A stretch of DNA of 12,451 bases, taken from Amoebophrya sp. AT5.2 (taxonomy: Eukaryota; Sar; Dinophyceae; Syndiniales; Amoebophryaceae). Positions within the stretch are counted from its first letter, which is position 1; the number at the start of each line of letters is the position of its first letter. The stretch spans positions 1 to 12,451 of the forward strand of contig RXOD01005800.1 of assembly GCA_005223375.1 (NCBI GenBank), in the 5' to 3' direction. Positions 1 through 6,621 of the stretch are shown here, piece after piece. The notes beneath the pieces are model-generated. The model was not told the DNA's origin and made no database searches. It worked only from the letters and a program-made list of their open reading frames with translations. The translations under genes were made by a program, and so were the position numbers.

Positions 1-160
1 TTGCAATTATTATTTTGTTCTTCAGGCTGGTGGTCGTGCTGACGCTTGTTGAGTGATCACGCGCCAAGAAGTTCTTGTTCTTCAACATCTTCTCTACTAC
101 GTACTAGTACTTCTAGCAACAACAAAATGACGACGCTGAAGCAAAAACTACAAGACCGCA
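1..160. other. Left edge, probable intron or 3' flank of gene A
   Basis: No convincing exon is visible here. On the minus strand it carries intron-like simple sequence, including a TACTAGTAC tract near 102-111. If gene A uses the donor at 201-200, this is the start of its ninth intron; if translation runs to the stop at 161-163, it is 3' UTR or flank. Confidence 0.5.
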
Positions 161-415
161 TCAAAGGATGATAGTACTACGACTACAACTTCTACTAGTA
201 CCTGTGCCAGCCCACGCGCCCTGACCTCCGTGCTTTGAGCCTGCCGGTGCTGCCGGTGCCTGGTTCTGCAGCGCTCCGCTCGCTCCCGCCGCGGCCATAT
301 GATTCGCCAGCGCTTGCGCTCTTGCTTTCTTCTTCTCCGCCAGCTCGGCCTGAAACTTCACGTCCTTTTTCGTCCACAGCTCGTTGAACGCTGTGACGTT
401 AAACACGGCCAGCTC
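161..415 (-). CDS. Gene A exon 9 (C-terminal, residues 588-671), end uncertain
   Basis: Follows the acceptor ACTTTGCAG at 416 and reads ELAVFNVTAFNELWTKKDVK, then a Lys/Ala-rich helix and a Gly/Ala tail. The frame runs to a TGA at 161-163. Its last 14 codons, however, come from TACTAGTAG-type sequence typical of introns here, just after a donor-like ACAG|GTACTAG at 201. Splicing there would end the exon at 202 and put the true C-terminus outside the window. Confidence 0.7.
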   Translation of the reverse strand, partial: ELAVFNVTAFNELWTKKDVKFQAELAEKKKARAQALANHMAAAGASGALQNQAPAAPAGSKHGGQGAWAGTGTSRSCSRSTIIL

Positions 416-3400
416 CTGCAAAGTAGTAGTTGTAGAAAAAATCAGTAAGTAGTAGTTGTAGAAAAAATTCACTCAACAGCTGGAAGTACTAGCGCAACAC
501 CCTAAAAAAGGCGGCCGCGACCACTAGCGGAAGAGTGCAAACCTGCAACTTCTTGCCCTCCGGGCCTTCCATCTTTTGATGTGCCTCCGTGCCGGTGTTC
601 TCGTCAATGAACTTGGACATTGCCGCGGCCTTCTGTTCGGCCATGCGGGCCCATGCTGCGTTGTTTACGGTGACCTGTGATCGTTTGAATGAAGCAGCTG
701 CGTGGACGAGTGGCGTCGCTCTATTTTTGTGGGTCGTAGTATGTTGTTGTAGAAGTAGTGGCCATCATCGTCAATTCATCTTCATCTTAATTTTTCTTCA
801 TAAAAAAAATAATATATAATTAATAGATCGCGCCCCTAGGTCTTTGAATTGTTTCGCCCAGGCGGCGGCATGTTGCGGCTTCACGTTTGTATACGTTTTT
901 CCTTCTCCACTCACAATGGAGTTGAGGGCTCTTTGCGCGCAGATTATTTGGTACGGGATCCCCCCTGCCACCCGGTTGTCACAGACGAAAACATTGCAAC
1001 ACAATGTTATGACGCTTTTGACCAACGCCGCCGTGGTATTGAATGAAAGTGCCCCCTTTTTATCAAACTGCTCGGGTGGGGCACATTCTTCAAATTCTTT
1101 GATCCCCTTTCTCACCGATTCCAGGTACGCGAGCTCGTCGGGCATCCTGTCATGGTGCAAAGGAAAGTACTTTTTTTATTACCTCGAGGGGCTAGAAGTT
1201 GTACAACATCAACTACATCATCAACGCTTCGCACAGAGCCGGTGAGCTGCGACAAGCAAAAAGGCTCGGAGCTTCACCAGCCGCGAAGACGACCACAACT
1301 ACAACCCTTGCGTCGCACCAGAAGCTTGCTGTGACGAGCTACCACGACATCTCCAAGCGAAAATGCTTGTTGTCGGAGCTTCGACCAGCGGTCAAGATGA
1401 CGAGCTCCTCGCCCATCTTCATCTTGTAGTTCGTCAAGCGAACTACAAAACAAGCAGGAGGACGCGGCGCGCTAAAAAATTATAGGCACTGGCGACGACG
1501 AGCAAGATAACAGTATACTTTTCAAATAATTATAAAAATATTATATGTAGAAGAGGCACGGCTTCACTGGGATGCTCTGTTCGTTTTTCTTGGAGACCAG
1601 CTCCGCGCAGAGGGCGTTGATGTTATTCTTGCACTTCTCTAGCACGAAACTGAAGTCGCTGCTCAGCACCTCCTTCACCGTGTCGGCAATCGTGTTCGAG
1701 CATTTGGCGTGGATCTCCTTGAAGTTGGCATAGCCGTAGCATTGGGCCCACAACATTGCCGCAGGCGGCTCCACAGTGGAGTATTTCTGTCGTGCGATTT
1801 CAGTTTGATTTTATCTTTAATATTAATAACACTGCAAAAAGCACCAACGTCGGCATCTTCCGCATGATCTCGCTGCGACTCTTGATGTGGTTTTTTGTAC
1901 ATGATGCTAGAGCTAGCACTGGTAGTACTACTAGCACTAGTAGTACAGCACACTAATAAAACGCGGCGAGGACTGGCGCGCACTTCATCTAGTTGTTGTA
2001 CTAGTACTAGTCGTGCTGAACTTCTACATCAACTACTACAACTAGTACCGCGCAGAAGTGCTGGATGACGCTGGAGGACGAGTAGCTGCAATAAATATAA
2101 ATAGTTATTAAATTGAGAAGACGCACCGGCCGGATCGAATTCTTGAGGCGCTTTATCATGTCCTCTAGCATTTGGGGCTGCTGGTGCGAGTCCTTATGCA
2201 TCTGCGGCGCAGTGTGTTCGAAGATGTCGTGACTGTAGAAGCTTCCGGCCCGCTGGGATTTTTTCCACAAGGCCCAGATCACCTCCGGCTGGTCGAGCAT
2301 CTTCCAAACAAGCACGGGACCCAATTGCGCGGCCGGGTCCGCCCAGTATTTGATCAGCTCTTCCCCCTTGGCCGACGCCTGGCCTTTTTTCTCGTCCGCG
2401 TTCAGCACCTGGTTTATAATTTATAACTTCTTTCATTATTTGGCTTGAGTATATTCATCCTGATGCTGATGCTGGGGACGACGAGATGGATATCGTTGCT
2501 GCTCCTCGACGATGAAAAAAAATCGCAATTCGTTCGCTGTACTTCAACACGTAGTTGCTGGAACACCAGCGCAAATTTTTCTACTTCTACATCTTGTTGA
2601 CGCTAGCACTCGGAGTCGTGGCGAAAGAAAGTGAAGAAGTAGGAGCACGAGTCGAAGAAAACAATAGCACCGGCTTGAGAAGTAGGCATCCTCTCCACGC
2701 CGGCAACCCCCGCCCGCCATCTTGCGGCTTATTATCCATTACGAATTGATCCCCGAACGCCTCGCGTTTGGCCTCGTCCGCACTAAGATCCGTGTCCACG
2801 CATTTTTCCTTGATGTGCGTGAGCACGGGACTCATGGCCACCAGCTCCTCGTTTCTCCGACACCTGGCGTGACGAGTAGGCGACGAGGTCAACTAACTTT
2901 TTTAATCGAGTCACCAAGCGCTGAGGACTTCTTAATAAATTACTAGTACTAGTAGTACTAAGTAACTAGGAGCTGTAGTTTCAAACTTGTTTGAGCCGCC
3001 TTGTTCTCTTAGTACTAGAAGTAGGCCGCACTTCATCTTCATCTTCAACAACAAGCAGGCACTTCTACTTGTTCTTCTTCAGCACAAGACGTCGAGGACT
3101 GTATCAGCATGATCTTCATCTTTAACTTTTTCTTCAATCTTCATGTAGTTCTTGATCAACTCCTACCTTGTTGCTGCTGCTGGGAAAAAAGCGGGGGGCG
3201 AACCCTCACCCGCCGCTGAAGACGAAGAACAACAACAAGCACCACTCCTTTATTTGTGTCCAGTCCAAGCAGGTGAAATGCCGGAACGCGATCTCCTGGC
3301 TTACGACTGCCATCGTCCCGGCCACGCTGTTCCGTTCACTATCGATCTCCTCCACGGCGGGATCGTCCTCCGGATACCACTCCTCCTCCATATCCAGCTC

Positions 3401-4375
3401 CTTAATTTTGTCCTGCACCGCTACCTTGACTTTATCCACGAGGAGGAGGGTCTTGGGATCAACTCCAGCCTTGGCGTTCGTCGTCGTTTTGGGGAGCACC
3501 TCTTCCATGCGTTCCTGGCAATATCATATGGCACGGGGAGAGTCTTGTTGTTGTTGAGCGATCTACTTTGCCACCAGATACTGCTCGGGCCCATTTCTAT
3601 CCTGGGCCTACGGCTGGCGATGAAACAGTCCTCGTCCTCTCCTGGGCATCGACTTCGGCTCCTACGCTTCTTCTTCTACAACTACTTCTAGTACAGCGAG
3701 CTTGTTGCTGCGCGCCAACTTGTTGCGCGCCCACCTGCTACTAGTAGTACAACTAGAAATAACAAGAAAGACGAAGTATTAATCTGCAACAGCACATCTT
3801 CAGCACGCACCTGGATTTGGGGCTGCATTCCGCTCGGCATGTCGGGCATTGTACCGACGTACTTTTCCAGTATCGTGCTGGACTGCTTGCATCCGCAGAC
3901 CTCCGCCAGCTTTTCTGTTCGTGGCGGAAGGAGACGCGTGGTCGGACAAATTATTAATAGTATTAAAGTAAAGGACGAGCAACAACATCTGCAACAAGCT
4001 CATATGTCTAGTACTGCTGGATGAGTCGATCGCTGGAGCAACAGCAACTACAACTTAAAAATTATACTAGATGAAGTTGTAGTAGAACAAGAAATACAGA
4101 ATGCCGACGGTGTATTTGCGGTGCGGCAAAAGGGCCTGAATGGACACGAGGTCCGATCCCTCCCAGCAGGCAGTGACCGTTTTGTCAACGCCTCCACACT
4201 TGTCCTGCGCCACTTCGATGTGTTTTTTGCATTCGTCCCGCGTGCGACCCTTCTTCATCGACGGGGGAAGCCCGATCTTCTGCCAAATTTTGATGGTGGC
4301 CTGCGGGGTGGAAGGCGTGTCGTCGTCATCGTCCGCGGCCTTGTTGGCCCCCTTGCCTGCGCCTTTGCCGCCCAT
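161..4375 (-). CDS. Gene A: nine-exon gene for an unrecognised helical protein (~671 aa)
   Basis: Rebuilt as join 4375-4105, 3914-3811, 3514-3243, 2863-2701, 2408-2127, 1786-1563, 1146-834, 674-543 and 415-161. These sum to 2016 nt, 672 codons including the stop, and every splice phase agrees. The ATG at 4375 is the first in its open frame and sits in a good context (A at -3, G at +4). The product starts MGGKGAGKGANKAADDDDD, a basic-Gly then acidic leader. It continues as Lys/Glu-rich, apparently helical sequence with scattered Cys and Trp and ends in an Ala/Lys-rich helix and a Gly/Ala tail. Trp-bearing segments in exons 7 and 8 (HAAAWAKQ, NNAAWARM) look weakly related. I see no signal peptide, membrane span or catalytic motif, and I do not recognise the family. 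Intron sizes run from 127 to 416 nt. The weak points are the exon 1, 4, 6 and 7 donors and the 3' end. Confidence 0.72.
421..468. repeat. Direct duplication of the 3' end of intron 8
   Basis: A 22-bp unit (AAGTAGTAGTTGTAGAAAAA plus two more bases) occurs identically at 421-442 and 447-468, with 4 bp between. On the coding strand the copies are the pyrimidine tract before the exon 9 acceptor. The junction creates ACTGAT, which resembles a branch site. Confidence 0.85.
543..674 (-). CDS. Gene A exon 8 (residues 544-587)
   Basis: Bounded by the acceptor GATCACAG at 675 and the donor CAG|GTTTGC at 542, phase 0 to phase 0. The 44-residue peptide begins VTVNNAAWARMAEQKAAAM and ends EGPEGKKLQ. The next intron is only 127 nt. 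Confidence 0.78.
834..1146 (-). CDS. Gene A exon 7 (residues 439-543), donor uncertain
   Basis: Follows the acceptor CATGACAG at 1147. It reads MPDELAYLESVRKGIKEFEE, then a Cys-containing hydrophobic helix (VKSVITLCCNVFVC), and ends WAKQFKDLG. The donor is inferred as GC at 833 (GGG|GCGCGA). A canonical GT donor in the same phase lies at 884 (AAC|GTGAAG) and would remove 17 residues that look protein-like. Confidence 0.7.
1343..1442 (-). CDS. Possible extra exon in intron 6 of gene A
   Basis: This 100-nt open stretch has a good acceptor (TTGTTTTGTAG at 1443) and a GT donor (TCGTG|GTAGCT at 1342). It starts needing one base and ends with two, which fits the two-base need of exon 7. It would fit exon 6 through a GC donor at 1558. 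The peptide includes YKMKMGEELVILTAGRSSDN. AAGATGAAGATG is also common simple sequence in these introns, so chance is a serious alternative. Confidence 0.3.
1563..1786 (-). CDS. Gene A exon 6 (residues 365-439)
   Basis: Follows the acceptor CACGACAG at 1787 and begins KYSTVEPPAAMLWAQC. Four Cys occur across about 50 residues. Exon 7 needs two carried-over bases and no GT of that phase exists, so the donor is inferred as GC at 1562 (GTGAA|GCCGTG), rebuilding Lys. If the possible exon at 1442-1343 is real, the donor would instead be GC at 1558 (CCGT|GCCTCT). Confidence 0.7.
2127..2408 (-). CDS. Gene A exon 5 (residues 271-364)
   Basis: Bounded by the acceptor AAACCAG at 2409 and the donor CCG|GTGCGT at 2126. 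It is 282 nt, phase 0 to phase 0. The peptide begins VLNADEKKGQASAKGEEL and contains a Trp-rich part (VIWALWKKSQ) and a His/Gln-rich part (MHKDSHQQPQM). It is helical in character, with no recognised domain. Confidence 0.8.
2701..2863 (-). CDS. Gene A exon 4 (residues 216-270), donor uncertain
   Basis: Follows the acceptor CGCCAG at 2864. The frame reads CRRNEELVAMSPVLTHIKEKC and then an acidic Lys/Glu stretch. Two phase-0 donors are possible. One is a GC site at 2700 (CCG|GCGTGG), which gives the coordinates listed. The other is a canonical GT site at 2742 (TTC|GTAATG), which would end the exon at 2743 and shorten the protein by 14 residues. Confidence 0.68.
2941..2961. repeat. TACTAGTAC simple repeat in intron 3
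   Basis: A run of TACTAGTACTAGTAGTACTA built from the palindrome ACTAGT. Similar tracts occur near 1999-2010 (intron 5), 4902-4921 (intergenic) and 8750-8770 (last intron of gene B), and in weaker form near many intron ends. Confidence 0.8.
3243..3514 (-). CDS. Gene A exon 3 (residues 126-216)
   Basis: Follows the acceptor TTGCCAG at 3515 and opens ERMEEVLPKTTTN. It has an acidic patch (DMEEEWYPEDDPAVEE) and ends TG|GTGCTT at 3242, a GT donor. The two trailing bases plus the first G of exon 4 rebuild a Trp codon (KEW|CRRN). This phase match is strong support for the model. Confidence 0.8.
3562..3661 (+). repeat. Degenerate copy of the GGGCCC repeat family inside intron 2
   Basis: It carries TCTACTTTGCC followed by CAGATACTGCTCGGGCCCA (3575-3593), matching the left end of the large element near 5798-5830. 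Then come TTCTATCCTGGGCCTACGG and GGGCATCGACTTCGG, matching the inner arm and core of that element. The stretch between the two 59-bp-spaced motif copies is missing, as if the two motifs had recombined to one. It lies wholly inside the intron between exons 2 and 3. Confidence 0.75.
3811..3914 (-). CDS. Gene A exon 2 (residues 91-125)
   Basis: Bounded by the acceptor CGAACAG at 3915 and a strong canonical donor, CAG|GTGCGT, at 3810. It begins two bases into a codon and ends in phase 0. The peptide KLAEVCGCKQSS followed by a Met/Pro-rich stretch (MPDMPSGMQPQIQ) has two Cys spaced C-x-C. The intron after it is 296 nt and contains a copy of the GGGCCC repeat family. Confidence 0.75.
4105..4375 (-). 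CDS. Gene A exon 1 (start codon, residues 1-90)
   Basis: Opens with ATG GGC GGC and encodes a Gly/Lys leader, five Asp in a row, then a helical stretch with KKGRTRDECKKH and a Cys-containing segment. The next exon needs one base carried over. No GT donor of that phase lies near the end of the open frame, so a GC donor is inferred at 4104 (G|GCATTC). A second GC option is C|GCAAAT at 4116. The exon 2 codon completed by this choice would be Glu. Confidence 0.75.
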
Positions 4376-5252
4376 CTTGATGACGAGACGAGCGCGCTCG
4401 TGGTTCGTGGAAGTGCTGAGGTGCAGCTGCAGGTGGACGAGTTGTAAAAACAGGCGAACGCCGTGCCGCAGCGTTGCTCGAAGAACAAGAAGTAGATGTC
4501 GAAGAATAAACTGAAGAGGTGGACGCGTCCAGGACACGCGAGCCGGCGCTTGTCACCGCACCCGACCACCACCAGACGAGAAACCACACATGATTTAGAA
4601 TTTATTTTTTGATGAGAAGTTCGCTAAAAAAGTTGATCACTGAGCTGCGCTACAACAAGAACCAGATGAAGTATTTTTTGAAGATGATGATGCTGCGCGT
4701 CAGCTTCCCGCTCGTCTTGTTGTTCTTATTTATTCTACAACTTAGCCAGCACCAGTTCTGTTTCATTTGATGTGGAATACAACTAGTTCTTCGAGCTCGA
4801 GGAGGGTGAGGATCTTCATCATCGACGAAGCATGGGCGTGCGTGTCGTGCTGGTGGCTAGTATGCAGCTGCAGAGTACTTCTACGGGATCTTCTTCTAGT
4901 AACTACTAGTACTAGTAGTACGTAGAAGTAGTTCTTCGTGGCTACGAGAAGGCACATGTTCTTGTCGTGCGAACGCGAGTGAGCGAAGTTTTCTTGGAGA
5001 TCTCCCCACCACACCAGGAACAACTAGTACGCGGCGAAGTAGTAAATCGATGGACGAGAAGTAGTAGTGCGTGGTCGCCATCCCCGTCTTCAACTTCTAC
5101 GACTGTGCCGAGTCTCGTTCAGAGCAGATCTTCATCAGTTGTACATCCCGAAATCGTCACGCTACTACAACTAGAAGACGCACCAGAACTACTCTAAAGC
5201 CCTCGCTCCTTTCATCATCTCCTCAGATGCGAACACATAATTAAAAATCATG
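4376..5252. other. 5' flank of gene A, no gene seen
   Basis: The first 160 bp upstream of the ATG stay open on the minus strand but contain no other ATG in that frame and do not look protein-like, so 5' UTR is likely. An acceptor-like CCACCTGCAG at about 4429-4438 could mark a 5' UTR intron. The rest is simple sequence (TACTAGTAG, GAAGTAGTAG tracts) without a supported gene. Confidence 0.5.
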
Positions 5253-5355
5253 AAGATACTGCTCGGGCCCATTTTGTCGCCCGATACTATGGTCGTCGGC
5301 ACTTTTACCATCCAGATACTAGGCGGGCCCAGTTTGTGACCCGGCGTACCACGAA
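5253..5355 (+). repeat. Solo arm of the GGGCCC repeat family
   Basis: Two copies of the motif lie 60 bp apart: GATACTGCTCGGGCCCA at 5255 and GATACTAGGCGGGCCCA at 5315. Between them, GCCCGATACTATGGTCGTCGG resembles GCCCCATGCTATGATCAACGG of the main element at the same offset. No opposing arm is seen, so this is a single arm or a decayed remnant. Confidence 0.75.
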
Positions 5356-5797
5356 GCCAGTTCGTTTTTATTTTTACTAGTACTAGCATTTCATCTCGAT
5401 TCTACCTAGCTACAGCAATCGGCCTAGTAGTAGAAGTAGAAGCATCTCGTCTACGCCACCAGCGCCACTTGCTGATCATGGGCTCCAGTGCTAGAAGAAG
5501 TCGCACAACTACGATCACGATGCTGGATCATGCTCCTACCTCCGCCAGCTGCCGCCCTCGTCCACCTGGCTACTTTGTACAACTTCTAGTAGTTGACGAC
5601 GTTGTCTGAAGCATCTTCCCCCAAGTAGGTTTCTCCTAGAAGTAGCCATGATCAGTTGGCGCTTCTTGATCTACTTGCTCCTCGTCTTACAAACGGAGCT
5701 GGCCAAAAGCGCTTCGTCGCGCCGAGGGACGCGCTCACCAAGAAAGACGCCCACTTGATGTTCCATTCGCAACTACAACAAGGCAAGACAAAGTGGC
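5356..5797. other. Intergenic stretch, no supported gene
   Basis: Simple sequence with TACTAGTAC and GTAGTAG tracts. A 36-codon plus-strand frame at 5648-5758 begins with a hydrophobic, signal-peptide-like segment but has no visible continuation. It is noted among the findings, not called as a gene. Confidence 0.5.
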
Positions 5798-5810
5798 TCT
5801 ACTTTGCCTT

Positions 5811-5909
5811 CAGATACTAGTCGGGCCCAGTTTGAAGCCCCATGCTATGATCAACGGACTATCAGCCTCCAGATACTAGTCGGGCCCAGTTCTATCCCGG
5901 GGCTACGGC
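5811..5909 (+). repeat. Left inverted arm, two motif copies 59 bp apart
   Basis: CAGATACTAGTCGGGCCCAG begins at 5811 and again at 5870. The first copy is followed by a unique stretch (CCATGCTATGATCAACGGA), the second by TTCTATCCCGGGGCTACGGC. Confidence 0.85.
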
Positions 5910-5931
5910 AAGCGGTCAAAAGTCTGGCCAG

Positions 5932-5977
5932 CGACTTCGGACCCATCCAGGCATCGACTTCGGACCGATCCAGGCAT
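5932..5977 (+). repeat. 23-bp tandem duplication in the element core
   Basis: Two adjacent copies, 5932-5954 and 5955-5977, differ at one base. The unit contains CGACTTCGGACC and ATCCAGGCAT. A related piece (GGGCATCGACTTCGG) occurs in the intron 2 copy. Confidence 0.85.
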
Positions 5978-6002
5978 CGGAGTCGGCCTCCAGAGACCTC
6001 GA

Positions 6003-6035
6003 AAAACTTTTCAAAAACTTTTCAAATACTTTTCA
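6003..6035 (+). repeat. Three tandem copies of an 11-bp AT-rich unit
   Basis: Units AAAACTTTTCA, AAAACTTTTCA and AATACTTTTCA follow each other without a gap. Confidence 0.9.
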
Positions 6036-6135
6036 AGGTGGTCCCGAAATGGACAAGGAAATTTTGGCGTACCGCCGGGGGAAGCGATCAGAAGAGGTCC
6101 GAATTTGAGCCCGTTCAAGCCGCTGCCAAAGCCGA

Positions 6136-6168
6136 GGCCAGCCGGCGGCCAGCCGGCGGCCAGCCGGC
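6136..6168 (+). repeat. Three tandem copies of an 11-bp GC-rich unit
   Basis: GGCCAGCCGGC is repeated three times exactly. The unit length equals that of the AT-rich array 100 bp to its left. Confidence 0.9.
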
Positions 6169-6235
6169 GGCCCGGCGGCTCTCCCTGGGGTCCGAAATCG
6201 ACGCCAAACACAGACCTTTTTCAAGACGAGCCCAC

Positions 6236-6334
6236 GCCATAGCTCCGGGATAGAACTGGGCCCGCCTAGTATCTGTTGGATCGGACTCCGTTGATCATAG
6301 CATGGGCCTTCAAACTGGGCCCGGCTAGTATCTG
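6236..6334 (-). repeat. Right inverted arm, two motif copies 59 bp apart
   Basis: Read on the minus strand, CAGATACTAGCCGGGCCCAG starts at 6334 and CAGATACTAGGCGGGCCCAG at 6275, in the same order and spacing as the left arm. Confidence 0.85.
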
Positions 6335-6342
6335 CTGGCAAA

Positions 6343-6621
6343 AGGCCGCCTTTTTTCCTTTAGACCGCGACTTGTAGTTCTTCAACAACGTCGTCTATCT
6401 TCGCAGCAGATCTTCACGTCCAAGAAGTTGCATCTTCATCTTGTTCTTCTTCATCTCAAGTTGTAGGGACTCAAAAACAGTAGTCGACGTGGCGCAGAGA
6501 TCAGTAAGTGCTGTCGAGTTGTAGCACTATTTTCATTGATGTTCTTGATCCTGAGCTACTTGTGCGGCAGTGTAGTTGCCGTGGATTTCCTTCAATATAT
6601 TCTTCTCGCGGAACTACTACA
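6343..6621. other. Downstream flank of gene B, no gene seen
   Basis: Lies just past the gene B stop codon. It has simple TTCATCTTGTTCTTCTTCATC-type sequence and no supported exon. A plus-strand hydrophobic frame from 6539 runs antisense into the end of gene B and is treated as chance. Confidence 0.5.

Larger units (their letters stand above)
5798..6342. mobile_element. Element with long inverted arms and nested direct repeats
   Basis: Arms at 5811-5909 and 6236-6334 are inverted copies of 99 nt, with 12 mismatches by hand alignment, 7 of them in one 11-nt block. Homology extends weakly outward through TTGCC on both sides. The core between the arms is about 330 bp, full of short tandem repeats, and encodes no convincing protein. 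The layout fits a non-autonomous DNA transposon, foldback element or introner-like unit. I could not identify a clear target-site duplication. Related copies at 5253-5355 and 3562-3661 support mobility. Confidence 0.7.

Noticed and set aside
2555..2749. Plus-strand frame with a hydrophobic start
   Set aside because: It starts at TTG, lies across an intron and antisense to exon 4 of gene A, and has no splice or promoter support.
4376..4537. N-terminal extension of gene A to 4537
   Set aside because: That frame opens only at GTG, has no ATG before 4375, and its peptide is unlike the rest of the protein.
5804..6253. 149-codon plus-strand open frame in the repeat element, with a 102-codon frame on the other strand
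   Set aside because: Both are translations of the inverted arms and tandem repeats; the same peptide (DTSRAQFE.PCYDQR) appears from both strands because the DNA is an inverted repeat. No protein family is suggested.
5811..6334. CRISPR array, tRNA, rRNA or bacterial operon signals
   Set aside because: The repeats are inverted and paired, not evenly spaced with unique spacers. No tRNA or rRNA pattern was recognised, and the genes are spliced.
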